Part shown: piece after piece, positions 32,861 to 46,089 of the stretch
Layout: every line of letters starts with the position of its first letter
How positions within the stretch are numbered: position 1 is the first letter of the stretch
The notes under the pieces: generated by a model
Told to the model about the DNA's origin: nothing
The model's input: the letters and a program-made list of their open reading frames with translations, nothing else
Database searches by the model: none
Assembly (NCBI RefSeq): GCF_019649055.1
Contig: NW_026570513.1
Span: 1 to 64,000 of the forward strand
Origin: Paramacrobiotus metropolitanus
Lineage: Eukaryota > Tardigrada > Eutardigrada > Parachela > Macrobiotidae
Length of the DNA stretch: 64,000 bases
Reading direction: 5' to 3'
Program-made: the position numbers and the translations under genes

Positions 32861-34925
32861 TAGCGTGAGCCGCCCAAAATCGGTATCGCTATCACAGTGA
32901 GTCGGCTAATGACCACAACAAAAACACTCAGCGAGAAAATAACCTTCCGACGGAACAAAACGTATCCACATTCAGCTAAACGACGAGGAGTTCGAATACG
33001 TAAAGTAAACTTTTCAGCAGGGAACGTTTGTACGCGACTTTCCACGGAACTATAAACAGAGGTACCAAATGATTCCATTGCAAAAAATGTCACGGAACAA
33101 TACTGCAAGTTTTAGCGCCGAGCATTCAGGCTTTAAGTCAGTTTTCAGTTGCATTTTGCTTTTTTCTGTTTCTGCAATCATTTAAGACCACGCCTGTAAT
33201 CACGACAGTTACAGATTTTTGCAAACGCAGTGAAAATCAAAATGCCTAATCTGCAAGCCATGCTTCCCGACCTCAACCATCGCGAACGGCGATGGGAAAA
33301 GGTCACGGTGGCAGTATTTTATTTTCTATTATTCGCACTATTTACGTTTTTTGTTCTACTGGACTCGTTCGGAAAGGTCATGCAAACTGATTACTTTAAC
33401 GGTACTGTTCGGAAACTCACGTCGTGATGAGCGCAGCATAAGGTAGGTCGACGAAGCGCATATATATATATATGTAATGTTAGTTGGTAGCCACTGACAG
33501 ATTCGCTGTTTTTTAGGAAAAATGTGCCCGTGATTCAGCAGCCAAACGCCAACAGCCAAGTCGCATACCATCGGAATGAATGTATAACCTTCTTACAAAG
33601 ACATCTGTATTAAGCTTGTTTTTGTAGCCGAATATACCGCATGCATAGAATGTTCATTGTTACCGTTGGCGTTCCCGTGGGTGTACAAAAATAAAAAAAC
33701 AAAGCATACAGTTCCGCCGAATTACGTTCTACAACTAAAACATAAGTTCGTCAAAAAACTGATTCGTCACTTTCTGTTTCAAATCCGACAGCTGTCGTAA
33801 GTCGTACAATGCTAACAAATCCAAATGCTGATACAAGCACGAGTGAATTTCATTTTCCAAATTAAATTTTTATTCTATTGTTATTTTTTATAGATAACAC
33901 ATAGTTGTTTAAATGGATCCGAATGTTCTCCCTCTTCGAAATAATAATAATAATGCACTCAAACCAATTTATTAACACGCAATTAAGTGCTGTATAAATC
34001 TAACACAAAAAGGTTCCTGAGAAGTTGCAACATTTTAAATTAAGGTTAACTGAAAGTCACCAAAACCAGCCAATTACATTGATTCATTGATTAACATGTC
34101 TTTATTTAAATTGCACATGAGTTAATACAGACCTTCCTTAATAAATCCTAGTTCTGAAAGAAAAATAAAAATGCACGAACATAACTTCAGCAAAATAAAA
34201 TTTTCCTTCAGATTTATTAATAAATCAAAAAGTCAAATGCTACATACAAATCGAGAAACTATTTTGTCTATTTTGCATAAAACTGCGCTAATTATTCAAA
34301 ATAAGAAAACGACTGACAGCAAATATTTTTACATTGGTTAAAAGAAGTAAATCAACACGACGAATTCTTCATATCATGAAATACATTTTATTTTACCTGA
34401 TCGTAAAATATACAAATAAATACTGCGTACAAATTGCAACAACATCTAAATGTCTAATTATTTTTAAAATAACGACAGCTTCGTGAGGAAATATTAACAG
34501 AAATATAAATCGCGGCACTGATATGATAATTTAAAATTATTTAAAAGATCAGCTTAACGACAAAACTACTGAATATTTAATTAACATGAACGGAGAAGCT
34601 TAATAAGCGAAGCTTTAATTTGCTGTTACTACTCGAACGCGATGCTTTAGACGACCGGAGCTGTCGCCACTGCAGTCCGTTCAGGCTCCGTCTCCTCCGA
34701 AATAGTTTGGGTAATCTCTTCCCAGAAACAGGCATGAGGTTCGTTCTCTCGCACGTTCACGTCATGCCCTGTCAAACCATTTCCAATCAAAATCAAGCTG
34801 ATAATTTAATTTAAATTGACACAAGTCCGTATCAATTATTTTGAAATAAACCAGAAATAAATAGAAACCGAAATAAATAAATAAAGAAATAGAATAGAGT
34901 AATATTAATCTTATTTGTGCGCGAA
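32861..34925. other. AT-rich, no gene recognised
   Basis: Contains an (AT)n run at about 33461-33474 and an (AAT)n run at about 33941-33955. The stretch 33.6-34.6 kb is especially AT-rich with many stops in all frames. Its composition differs from its flanks. It may include the lost right end of the Polinton. Confidence 0.5.
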
Positions 34926-35237
34926 CTAGCGAAAATGCAAAGCGGACATACCGTCTGCACTCGTGGCCGTCGTGGGTAATGCTGGTTCTTCAGGTCCTGC
35001 TGGCCCAGATTGCACCAGTGCTGTTGAATTTCCAAAAAGATCCGCTTCCCCACCATCTTCGTCATCCAGCACACCACAAACATCACCGTCAAATAAATTG
35101 GACAGTCCATCGCTCTCAGATATTTCAGAAATATCGAGGGCTGTAGAAACATCGCGGTACGGTAAAACCTGCGCATCCTCGTTCTCGTTATCCTCGAATA
35201 TCTTTTCTAAGACCTGACGGGCTGTCAGCCTGGCCAT
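34926..35237 (-). CDS. Acidic N-terminal exon, possibly piggyBac-like transposase
   Basis: ATG at 35237 starts RLTARQVLEKIFEDNENED, followed by an acidic, Ser-rich segment (ISEISESDGLSNLFDGD, LDDEDGGEADLF). PiggyBac-family transposases start with similar helical-acidic leaders, but no catalytic domain follows. A donor-like GTATGT occurs at the codons for SADG near 34952, so this may be exon 1 of a gene whose remainder is absent. Function is unproven. Confidence 0.35.
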   Translation of the reverse strand: MARLTARQVLEKIFEDNENEDAQVLPYRDVSTALDISEISESDGLSNLFDGDVCGVLDDEDGGEADLFGNSTALVQSGPAGPEEPALPTTATSADGMSALHFR

Positions 35238-35825
35238 TTAATCGAGATTCAATCAGAATTACGTTTAGCAATAATTAAAGATTAAGCAAAAAATAATAAT
35301 AACAAAGCGTTTTATAAAACGAAAAATTAACAAAACACTCAGCTACAAAATTTATAAACACAGTGATACAATGTGCATTACAACTACCGTAAAGTAATTC
35401 CTAAATGCTGACAATACTGGGTGATTGCGCACTTTTTGCTATAGCAAGACCATTTGACCACCAATTTGACCACCGACTTCACCGGGTGGTAGAACAGTGT
35501 TTTCTGTATAGGATAGCGTTGATAACTCGTTTTGGCCCCCCCGGTGCCCCTGGACGATATTTCACGCTGTACTGTAAAATACGTTGCCGAGCGATTATGT
35601 TGGTTTCTACTTGCTGCGCTCCATATAGGAACGTAAACATATTGACCATTTGAATGGCGATGTCATGTAAGCGCAAGTCCAAGCATAGCTACAATAGAAT
35701 TGTCTTGAAGCATCATCTCAATCGAGCAGCTGCCCACTGCAACAACTCCCGAACCTCCTGAACAATCGTCGTCCGTGCCTGCAGAATCACGGTCAACGTC
35801 TGCCGACCGGTAATTCTCGGTCGGG
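35238..35825. other. Region between divergent genes, no gene recognised
   Basis: Lies between the minus-strand acidic exon and the plus-strand two-exon gene. It may hold their promoters, but no clear TATA signal was picked. Confidence 0.35.
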
Positions 35826-36526
35826 ATGGACGTCCAAAATGAAGTCACCGTGGGAAATGCACCGGACCAAAGCAGTGACCTCAACAACGGATTGCCACAG
35901 ACTTCGTCAATATGCTCGCTGACTGTCGCCGAAGAAGTCCAAGTAGAGGACGACAATGCAAGCAATGCCGACACTGGAATAAATCACGAACTCCTTGAAG
36001 CTTCCGAGGAAGAGTTCCGGGGGTCACCTGCAGCAAGCGTGCCGGCAGTCGACATTGATGACGGTAACTTTTTTACTCCGGAAGCTGGTGATCGAACTCT
36101 TATCGATCCCTGCACCTGGACTGACATATTTCAGCGAGCTTACGAGGTGAATTTCTTTGGCCGGCTTTCTCGTCTGTATGCGAAGGAGGAGTGGTATGCT
36201 GGATTGGTGCGTGTCCATAAATATATATCTTCGTATTTAGCTAAATTAAAGTTATATAGATATATGGTGAAATGTTGCAGCTGGCACGAAGCGAGGAAAT
36301 GGTTTACACGGACGACGAACTTCTCAATTCGACGCATTTTCAAAAGTTGGAAACAGCCAGGAAAATCACGTACATCCTCCAGAAGTTTAAAGGCGTTAAA
36401 GGAAAAGACATGGTGCTGCTAAAGAAGAATGGTAAAGAACATCCGCTAAAGAACGGGGAAAACTGGAGGGACGACTCCGATCCTTGTGTTTTGGGCCGTG
36501 AACCTGGCCTACGATTCATTTATTGA
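35826..36526 (+). CDS. Two-exon gene of unknown function (208 aa)
   Basis: Exons 35826-36206 and 36281-36526, with an intron of 74 bases (GTGCGT...TTGCAG, phase 0) that keeps the frame open from ATG to TGA. The N-terminal half is acidic and low-complexity (SLTVAEEVQVEDDNASNA). The C-terminal half looks globular: WTDIFQRAYEVNFFGRLS, MVYTDDELLNSTHFQKLET, KFKGVKGKDMVLLKKNGKEH. No family was recognised. The layout (acidic leader plus small basic domain) would fit a DNA-binding or chromatin factor, but that is a guess. Confidence 0.55.
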
Positions 36527-36765
36527 GAAACAGGGCAATGGAAATGGCTGAAACTGCAACGGTGGGGCAGGAATGGACAATTATTCTTTGCGGCATTAAC
36601 CGCGGATGTCGGGTAACAATGTTTTTTTTGCAATTCCTTTGTTACGCAGTCTGAACTGTTGAACATGGTGCAACGCATGTCTGTCGCCCGTACGCTTTGC
36701 GGACCATCATTTGAAGGAAGAATCAAATCCAACTTCTCATGCGCTGAAACCTATACGAAGTCAAG

Positions 36766-38135
36766 TCAAGTTCTGGCTAGTAGATTTTCATTGGGGGCGA
36801 GAACCAGCCAGAGTTTTCGACCATCCTCGCCGTCCGTCCAGTGTACGGTGTTGATGCTACCCATCAAGTAATCTTCCCTGTGCCATGCAAAGAATGACAG
36901 CGCCGTAGAGTACAGCCATTCAGGAATCGTAAATCCAGTAAGCGGGCCGCAATCGAAAACTTTCTCCATTACGCGTACCAGGCACACTAGTCCGCGGTCG
37001 TTAGCCGGCTGCAACAAGAAAGGATGAATTGGACCGTTAACTGGGAACACTTAAAAACAAGAAGCTATATCACCGCGTACTTACGTTTTCAACTACCTCG
37101 GGACCGAAATGTCCATACACTCCCTGGAAGTCTTACTTAAAAAACATATGAAAAACCTTGTTTTCATTAAGAATATGCCAGACGATATTGCTAAAGAAAG
37201 TTTTACGAATACCAATGCATGATGCAGATCGAAATTCTGGCCCGTCAAATGTATCGTCGTAGCACGGCTCGTTTTATGGAAACCTCTAAATTGGCTACAG
37301 GGAGAGATTATGGCTACCAGATCTCAGATTACAAGTCGTGCACGCCTGACGCTCTCCGCGTTCGATCTAGCATTCTCGAAGAAGAAGTAAGTGACGGTTA
37401 CCAAAGAATCTACGCAATCACGGACTCTGGAATGAAGAAATTCGCTTTAGTGCCAGTAAAACATCTCGGTGGTGAACAAGCAGCCATACGGTCTGGCCGC
37501 GGCCAGCAAAAATGCAACCGAAAGGCAAAGAAAAACTTGCCGCAGGCAATTTCTTTGCAAAGGTCAACACTATTTTGCCTGCATGCATAACTTGATCCAC
37601 AATGGCCGTCGATTCAGTTGTAACCTGGCCGTCAGTACCGGTTTCGAGCACTGCAATCGGACAACTAGGGTTTAAAAGACCGCTATTTATGCAATCCAAA
37701 CGAATAGCAGAGCAGAGCCTGCCTAAAACCAGCTGCTGTCCGGGCCGACCATTTTCGAGCTTGCTCTTCTTGGTTTTCAATTGCCCCGGGCATAATAACT
37801 TACCCGGCTTCATGCCATATAGTCCATCGCAACGTCCGCACAAAACCACAGTTTTAAGAAAAATGGGCGATGATCGGCCACCTATGATCTACTGTAGTGC
37901 TGATTACGAGCTCATGAAATTGAATATCAGCATTGCGGATAGTTAGTTAAGAATAACTTACGAAACTGATGCGTTACCCGTGGATTTCACCAACAACCGC
38001 TAATCCTGTAGAAATTGCCGCTATTCTCCGCAATCTGATATCGCCATTTTTACCCATACACTCCAGCGCCATATAGTTCTGATTTAATGCGGAAAATACA
38101 TCAGCGCTATAACAGACGCGCCGTCCGTGACCATA
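36766..38135 (-). CDS. Possible multi-exon gene, unknown product
   Basis: Three minus-strand open stretches look protein-like. They are about 38135-37985 (GHGRRVCYSADVFSALN, GDIRLRRIAAISTGLAVVGE, ending at a GGGTAACG donor), about 37900-37800 (LKTVVLCGRCDGLYGMKPG, ending at a strong GTAAGT donor) and 37050-36766 (DRGLVCLVRVMEKVFDCG, FAWHREDYLMGSINTVHW). The frames between them were not joined convincingly, and internal stops are possible. No domain was recognised, so treat this as a candidate only. Confidence 0.3.
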
Positions 38136-38252
38136 ACTCTAATTACGATAATGGTAAAGCGTAATAGGAAACGATATGGATGACTCTGGCTAACACCACA
38201 CATCATTTTAAAACAGCAATGTCTTCGTCGAAAGAAAAAGTATGAAAAAATT

Positions 38253-38615
38253 ATGAGATGGATCCCTTACATATCAGTGATGGAGCACCAACAGCGTTCT
38301 AACACCCGTCAAAACCCAAGGCCAAAGTTTTATCCGTCTCCAGATATACCATCCGCTGTACCTACGAATACCACACAGGCAACAGCGCCGACCACCCAAC
38401 CTAGACTGAATGCCCCGTCACGGAGAAAACGCAAGAGAAAAACAATTCCACTTCACTGTGGCCACGCAGTATGTCCCCGCTGCTTCCACAAATTATTCCG
38501 CACCTTCACCAAAGACTACGCGTAGACAGTGCCCTAAAAAGCCATTTTGCAACAACGACCCATATGTCCTCTGTGTCGTAAAGATATTGGTCAAGAGAGA
38601 ACCACTTGTACATAG
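38253..38615 (+). pseudogene. RING-finger-like ORF interrupted by two stops
   Basis: One reading frame runs from ATG (38253 or 38280) through a Pro/Thr-rich leader and a basic run (RRKRKRKT) to CGHAVCPRCFHKLF, the CxHx2Cx2C core of a C3HC4 RING. A TAG at 38523 and a TAA at 38535 interrupt the loop, and the same frame then gives CPLCRKDIGQ, the final Cys pair. The first CX2C pair is not seen. RING domains recruit E2 enzymes for ubiquitin transfer. As read, this copy cannot make the full domain. Confidence 0.55.
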
Positions 38616-38819
38616 TATGTAACCTGTTCTAATTATCTTCTTATGCCTTGCTTATTTAAAAACTGAAAATCTTCATTGGATGTTGGCGATCTACTTCTGT
38701 ACGTAACTTGAGTAGTCTATCTCCCTTCCTTTCTGGTTTTATTTGCTGGCGCCGGGTTCTTCCATTTTTCTTAGACTATAGCTGCATGCTATTTTCCCAA
38801 GCTCAGGTAGCGTAAACAC

Positions 38820-40060
38820 TCAATAAAATAGACAATCCGCTACAACAAGAAAATTTCTAATTTCTCCTGAAATTTCTTCTATTTTCCTAGACGGAGGAAA
38901 GTGTGGGCACGGCCACGCAACACGTACGCTCGATGATACGTGCGTTTTTCGATCTGGTTGTGTGATGTCTTTGTTCTTTGGCCAACGTGTTGTATAACAT
39001 GTTGGCCCGGCCTGTTCATGTAGAGTAAGTTTAATGGTTTCACGTCCGCACAGATTCAGGGGAGGAAATATGACGTTCTGAAGTTTTCCGATTCGTTTGT
39101 TGCGAGGTTCTTTCTTCAGTTGGCGGTTAATACATGACGCTAAATACTTTCGTAGGTAATTGGCCATATGCGGCCAATAAAATCGGCGCCTAATAATGTC
39201 ATAAGATTTGGCAAATTCTAGATGTGACATTGCGGATTCGTGTACTGATCTGCAGAAGTCGTCGACAAGGGATTGCGGAATAACAAGTAAATCTTTTCGC
39301 GCACCATCCAGGTCCGTGTGATAGTACAAAATTCCGTGGTCAAGGTAGTAATTGGGATCAGCCTGTTCAGTCGATTCGAGTGTTGTGTGGTATTGCCTTC
39401 CCAATAGTCGATTAACTGTTAGACGAACTTATCTGCTACCTGCTCGGTTCGTATATCAATTGGCTCAATCAGTGGTGTATTTTTGATGCCGCTAATCGGA
39501 AAAGTAACGGGTTCCTGAAAAGGCGGAGGAGCCGGGAATACCTGCGCTCTAGAAAGAGCGTCGGCATCCATATTGTTGCGTCCCGGCCTGTGAAAGATCT
39601 GAATAGTAAACCCTTGCTGGCGTAGCGCAAACCTAGCAAGTTCCGCATTTTCAGTTTTCAGTTGTTGTACTTGTAACCATTGCATAATAAATTGATCAGT
39701 ATAGCAGTGGATTTTCGATCAAATATGAAGTTGCGGTACTTCTCGACCGCATAAAGTATTGCCAGGCATTCCTTTTCCGTAGCCGAATATTTTGTTTGCG
39801 AAGAAGACAGTTTTCTGGATGCATATGCGAGGGGGTGTACTCCGTGTACATGTTTTTGTGCTAATATTGCTCCGATCGGGATATCTGACGCGTTGACTTG
39901 GAGTAGTACAGGAAGGGATTCCTAAAAATACACCAGAACTGGCGCTTGAGTCATTAGTTTCTTTAGATAATCAAACGCGTCTTGATGGTTAGTTGTCCAG
40001 GATAGTTTTTCATTTTTCTTATCAGCAATCTGCGCGCTCAAATCGCGCTCTCCTGTTAAG
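38820..40060 (-). pseudogene. Ty3/gypsy RNase H to integrase fragment
   Basis: On the minus strand the first part (about 40000-39690, not ATG-started) has VNASDIPIGAILAQKHVHG, PLAYASRKLSSSQTKYSAT and KECLAILYAVEKYR of retroelement RNase H. Then come HRPGRNNMDADALSR (39685-39540), and a zinc-binding integrase start with SAMSHLEFAKSYDIIRRRFYWPHM and CINRQ (39404-39100). Stops and frameshifts separate the parts. The RT and the integrase core are missing. Confidence 0.85.
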
Positions 40061-40841
40061 TTAGTGTTGACAGAACTTGAGGACCCTGATAATAAAACTT
40101 AGATAATTATTGACGGCGATACAACAATTATTGGATGAGTCTTTATTGGAAATGGGCGGAAATTTGGGCGAAAATTAGCCCCTGATAGACGAAATTTTTG
40201 CATCACATCGCTGTCTGCCATGAACATCCGAATACTAAGCGAAGAATTCACGATGCGTTTTTGGAAATATCGTACTTATTTGAACAGTTTGCAGTGTAAA
40301 TTAATAAAGAATAAATATGGTCGCTCATTATCGGAGGTTCATCTGAATGGGGAATTTTGCTGGATGTACCGGAATACAGGGAGTTAAGTAAGGTTTCGGC
40401 CTTGAACTTTTTGACACTGCGAGCACATTTTTAATAGTAGAAAAAGCTAGCAATCACATTCCAATTTCTGACTAAGAAAACGACGCGGGTGTTTATTATT
40501 TGAAATCACAAAGTCAAAAAAAAGAAACTAACGCTTCGTCCTAACTAACTAACTCCCGCAGTCAGAAAAGAAAGCAATTCATCACAGCAGCCAAATTAAC
40601 TAAATTTGTAACCACCAAAGCGATCACCCCCTCTTGAATATAACAAACTTTGTATACCGCTACTTGTGAATGAATATAAATGCGCGCGTAGACATAATTA
40701 TCTGCGTACAGAATTACAGATTATTCAAGTCTGCGATCGGATTTATTTGGTGCCGCTACGCAGACATAAACCAAGTAGTCTCCTCCATGTAGTCTATGAT
40801 CGGATTTCAGAATGCATTGTTGATTTGTTGTGACCTGATAT

Positions 40842-41039
40842 TCAACGATCGGATAGTGCACTGGACTTCGGGATGGTCAAGAGATTTCTGGATAGTGCGT
40901 TAGGGTCAAAAATATCTCGTCCGGCTCGGTGCATTAGGCTTCGGTCGAATTTGGAGCGTCTTAGTGACCCGCGCTGCAGCTTTCTCTCATCTGAGTGTAA
41001 TTGGAGCAGCCACTGCATTGAAGTAGGGTCCGTGTTCAC
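40842..41039 (-). pseudogene. Second Ty3/gypsy RNase H fragment
   Basis: NTDPTSMQWLLQLHSDERKL followed by HRAGRDIFDPNALSRN corresponds to the C-terminal end of RNase H, including the position of the last catalytic Asp (DPNALSR for DALSR). It lies 0.8 kb beyond the preceding fragment in the same orientation but repeats the same domain, so it comes from a different insertion. Confidence 0.8.
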
Positions 41040-41139
41040 GGTTACGGGTCTTTCTACTATCCACGGCCGAAGCTTCGCTGTCGAGTATGGTATTGCTAAA
41101 CATTCATTTTAAATATTTCTGAAATTTTCATCGGGTTTG

Positions 41140-41983
41140 CTTAGCCTTACGCTGCAATGTACGTGAAAGATAAAAAAAAGTAGTACGACCCAACTAAAAA
41201 GAGCTGACTTGATATCGAACTTGTTGTGGAAAGAATTCTGAAAATTCTTTTGTGAACATGTATTTTGTAAACGATTTTTTTACTATAATTACCTGTTAAA
41301 ATATCGCTTCCGTTGCGATCTTTTCCGCATGACAAGGAAGTTGTCGCTTTTGGCGATCTTTTTATACATCTGGAAAATTCACAATTTCGCCTTTAGCAAT
41401 CTTTGTGGCATGAAAAATCAGTCGGTCGCTTTTGGTCTTTTGCGCTAACCCACGGCTACAGTTTCATTGTGAGCAACTATTGCTAGATTAAATTGCTGTT
41501 GAGTAGCTCTCTGATTAACGTGCCACTTGAAGGCAGCGCAAAGTTTGCACTGCAAAATACATCAGCTACCAAGATTATCGCTGCAAAAACAAGAAAAAAT
41601 CGTACTCAGCACCTGGTTGGGTTCTTTGGAAGCAAGCTGTAAGTGAATGCACACCCGGCGGAATCCTAGAGCAAAGACTGTTGAGCTATCTAATTAATTT
41701 CGGTTTCGATCTATTCAAAAACTGCGTGAAATTGTGAGTTAACGGTAGCGGCAGGCTTGTTTGGGAGCAAATCATTCACTAGAAAATATTAACGATTTAA
41801 AATCACTTTGGAATCCTTGTATTTTCAATCTTCAACTGACGAAAAGCAACGCAAACTTAATCGAGAAGACACCGAAGGCATATCCAATATCACTTTTGGA
41901 AGAGCGCGCGCCAGGTGTAAACGGGAACAATAACTTTGCAATTTTTTTGTCTTTAGTCTTTATTATGATATATAAATTTTCAG
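41140..41983. other. No gene recognised
   Basis: A 92-codon ORF (41761-42039, +) has no motif. An acceptor-like TTTTCAG ends at 41983. Confidence 0.4.
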
Positions 41984-42459
41984 ATAAAAACGGGAATAGC
42001 TACCAGTGTTTCTATCTTCGACCAAACAAGTCCCGCTAAAAGGGCAGACGCTATGTTTGACAGTTTCTGGTTTCACATTTGGCCTTGTACCTGGAACGAT
42101 AGATGCAATGGTCGTCAGAGTAATTGTCAGAGCATGCCACTCGTGCACAGCTATTCGATGGGACCAGTTTATGCCATAAATAATAGCGGTTTATAACCGC
42201 ACAAATAAAAGAACTATCAAACGTAGTTGGAAGGTACGTACCTGAAGAAATCGTACGGCGGCACGCTAATAAAATTAAGGACATCCATACAGAATTGATG
42301 CATGCCCTGGTTGATACAGCCGGTATTAATAGTGAACTGGAAAAACGGATCGGACTGAAGCAATGTTACAGTGCATGTTTGCGGCATCCAGCTTTTCATT
42401 ATACGGTCCCCCGGCCAATAGAGACAGTTGTAGCCAACGTTAAATTGTTTGGGGCTTGA
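41984..42459 (+). CDS. Candidate exons of an unknown gene
   Basis: After TTTTCAG at 41983 a frame reads GIATSVSIFDQTSPAKRADA and ends at 42194. From about 42184 another frame, with no start codon, stays open to a TGA at 42459 and looks protein-like: VVGRYVPEEIVRRHANKIK, TELMHALVDTAGINSELEKR, IETVVANVKLFGA. No family was recognised and the junction between them is unresolved. It may be a terminal exon. Confidence 0.3.
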
Positions 42460-45400
42460 CTGTTTTAAAAATATTTACGAGTCTTTTTTAACTAAATTTT
42501 GAGTAATTCCGTGCACGGCAGGGTTAAGTTATCTAAAAAAAAGAGGGCGGAGAATTGTTAAAGCGCAGAGTTGGACGATGTTGCCTCGTTTTTCCAAAAA
42601 AGTATAATTGGAAGGCAAAGTTGTTGCGATAACCGACTCCGGTGCCGGCGATTGTTTTCAACGTAAGCAGGCTGCCTTTAATTCGGACTCCAAGAATGTT
42701 TTCTGTTATAGGTCAAAAAGGCGACACTGAGCTGTTCTTCCCAATACACGGGTACATATAATATAGATTCTTCATAGTTTACTGTAACTTATATCGCCAC
42801 AGTTTGAAGCATATGTGAATTCCAGACTTTCTCTACAGACGTTGTCGTATTCCGCTGGTGATGGAAGTTGGAATTAAGGTATCTTCTGGGTGTTGCGATC
42901 AAACATTAAACTCGTACAGCGTGGCAGGCGGTAGTGTGTCCGCGCTTGCATCTGTCGGTTGATAATTAGATAATCGAAATCTACTGACTGATAATCTCAT
43001 ATTCGAAATCGAAATTTTATTTTTATAGTGATAGCAAAATATAAGAGCCTTCTCAAACTCGAATGGCGCCGTCCCCTTATAACGACACAGAATGATTTAT
43101 TAAAAGGCTTAACATTTCTTCGGCCCCATGTTACGATTCTGAGACCGTGCAGGCAATTGGTCATTCGTATAAATTTTATCCTGTTTTCGCTTTTTGGGAA
43201 AATTGTTTTGCCCTGCTCCGACATTCGAAGGCACGGATTCATGGAAAACCCGGATACCGCTTTTCGATCTTCTTAGCTATCGCCAGCTTCCTTCAAACTT
43301 TTTTCATCCAACCAGTTCCAGTTTTGAACAAATTCATGAACCATAGCTTAGGGCTATCGATGGCCAAGCATACTGTGCCATGTTCAGGTAGGTCACGGCC
43401 GGAAATAGAGAAGAACAGGACAACGTTGCCAATCTTGTCCTGAAATATATGGGTGGCTGCTGCCTGATAGAGATCATGTCACAATAAAGCTAATAAACCT
43501 TGCGATTTCCACCACAATTGATGCCCTTCAACGAAAATGTGCCGTGCACGTGCAGCGGGCTTTTGTACTGGCGGTGCTGCCTATAACACTATCATAATAT
43601 TCTGGTACAAATAATCAGCTTTTTAACGTAAACACATCCGACCAGTCATCTTCTGGTGAATCTGGTCCAGTTGAGGCCCTCCGATATCTTGTGTTTTTGC
43701 TGGATTCTTTATGCATTTCCACTAGCAATAAAACGCAGGTTTGGTGAGAAGTACCTTGGAAGTAGTGGAAAATTGTGAGCGCACCGATGAACACACCTAA
43801 ATGGAATTTCTAGCTCTTTTTTTTTCTTGAAATAACATGGATACTGCACTTCAAGGTGCTCTGTACAAGCTTGCACTAGCTGCCGAAAGTTTTGACAACT
43901 CAAATCTTTTTTTGAACGGTCGCTTAATAAAAAAGTCGTTAACTTTGATGACTTGTTTATCGTCACTTGTAATGTAAGAGTAGCATCTTGACCAAGACAC
44001 ACGATTTCGTATATGTATTGGCCCGGTTTCATTTCACTGGACAGCTGTTCTAAACAGCTGCCTGCGGAAAGCACTGGCTTGGCTTGGAGGGCGTAAATTA
44101 TAAAACCTGAAAAAAGGGATTGTTTCTAGCAAAATATTGGTATGCATTAAGCCGGTTATACACTTGTAACAAAGTAGATCAGATATTGCTGCAGCGTATT
44201 CTTCGCTGCCAGGAGCTGCAGTCGTGACCAAGCGGTATTAAACGCAGCCAGAAAAAATTTCGTTTTCTTTGTTTTTGGCCAAAATTTCTTGTTTTCAGTT
44301 ATTTTTTTTGTATAATAAGTAAGCTGAAGTTCATACTCCGGGAACGCATCGACAGTTTTTACGTACAATAACTTGAATTAAAGTATGTTCCGTGCAATTA
44401 TTGGTATTTATTCCCTCCATTTTCCAGAGAAAAGATAATGGTGGAATTCCGCAATATCCTTAACGAAAGCGTTGCAAGTCCACTCGTCTTGCGTGCCGAG
44501 GCGGCATCAAAAGCTGGACAAATACGGTATTTCGTTCGCGCAGAAATTGGTTTAAAAACAATGTAACCAGATCTATTTAAACGCAGTTTGGCAAAAGGGT
44601 GCATCCCACCATGGCTTAACTTAGATATTCTTTGATCTTTCGATTTTATCAATATCCACTATTATCCAGTTAATGCCTTTTTTAGTGACCAGTTCTAGAA
44701 CATACCGTTCCTTCCCTTCCGACGTTTGCATGGTGGTAACGTATAGCTGGGTTCGCTGTTTTATCAACTAAATGTAAAATGGCGCAGGACCGTTCACCAA
44801 AATAAATCCGCCAACCAGTGTCACGAACATAGTGATTATCGAGTATGCAACCAAAACAGTTAAGGAAATAGCGCCAGCTGCTTGTCATTTTGTTTCCTGT
44901 TTTACATACGTACAAATGCCTTGAAAACTTTTAGTGAGCCGCCTGCCGCACTTTTCTTGGTAAATTGTTTTCGTGCTGGTACGCATTGTGGCCAGGAATT
45001 GTCAAAGTGGTGCCTTCCCTTGTGCAATCTCGGCGCAGGCTACCATTTAACGCTTTTCCCTACCATCAAGAGGCCGAGCAGCACATTAACCTGAAGATAC
45101 GGTTGGCAGGACGGGGATGGAGCTTTTTGACAGCGAACGGTGGAATCAAGGCCATGTTACGAAAATCGGTATTACTGGTATCCGTTCGTCCGGCACAATG
45201 CTGGACAGTTTTAACGTTCGATTCGACGCTGAATGCAAGCCTTTTTCACCAGTTACTGCTTTTAAGCTGCTACCGGCTCCACAAAGTGGCGCCGCTGAGT
45301 TCAGTTGCAACGGAGAAGCATATGCACGCTGACCGATTTTGGTTTTTCCTTTAAAGCTCCTAAGGTGCAACTTGGTTGGGCCGGTGCCGTTTACTGCTGC

Positions 45401-45630
45401 CCTACAAAAATACGGTTACGTAAATTTCGGAACTACGAAAAACAGAAAATAGCCGATGTTGCGCACTGCACAATGTTCAAGATCTTTTCTTTTCTCTTTT
45501 CTATAAATTATAGTTCATCATATTCTCTACCATTTCGCTTTTCCTAGAACGAAATGATACGTATTTCTTTCTAGCATAAGCTAGAAAAAATTTTCTTTCT
45601 AGCAAAAGCCAAACCCCTGCGGGAGCGCTA
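42460..45630. other. No gene recognised
   Basis: Several protein-like but unplaced ORFs (43709-44074 and 44398-44652 on the minus strand, 44965-45354 and 45117-45332 on the plus strand). None has a recognisable domain or coherent splice structure. Confidence 0.4.
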
Positions 45631-46089
45631 GAGTTTGGACTAAACTTGAAAAAAGCTTTGAAAACTGCACACGGCTCAAACCATGAAAATTGCAGGGGAT
45701 ATTGAGTGGAGTAACTCGGAAATTTCTAGCATTTGATTTCTTTCTAGCAAAAGCAAAATTGCTTTCTCTTACCAAAGTATTACCTAGGTGTCAAGGATGG
45801 TAGCAAAGTGCTCAGTTAAACACTTTTGCCGCCTGGTGTAAAATTATATCATTTCAAGACCAGGCCGCTGCCTTCTCCCATCAGTCACTGAATGACTGAG
45901 TGAACACTGAGTGAACTTGATAAATGAAGTGCAGAAGGTTAGAAATTGTGTAGATATGCACTTACAATAAGCATATCGTTCCAGTCACATACGAATTTCC
46001 AGCGGGAGTTCGGACTAAACTTGAAAAAAGCTATGAAAACTGCACACGGCTCAAACTATGAAAATTGCAGGGGTTGTTAAGGGAGTAAC
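45631..46089 (+). repeat. Pair of about 85-bp direct repeats, 375 bp apart
   Basis: 45631-45715 and 46006-46089 share GGACTAAACTTGAAAAAAGC, ACTGCACACGGCTCAAAC and ATGAAAATTGCAGGGG with a few substitutions. TTTCTTTCTAGCAAAAG motifs recur between them at about 45588, 45590 and 45738. Probably parts of a dispersed repeat. Confidence 0.8.

Noticed and set aside
35663-35974. Minus-strand ORF overlapping the two-exon gene start
   Set aside because: It overlaps the better supported spliced plus-strand gene and shows no motif.
45117-45332. Weak resemblance to a galectin-type fold
   Set aside because: Only a few residues fit, and the conserved sugar-binding residues could not be placed.
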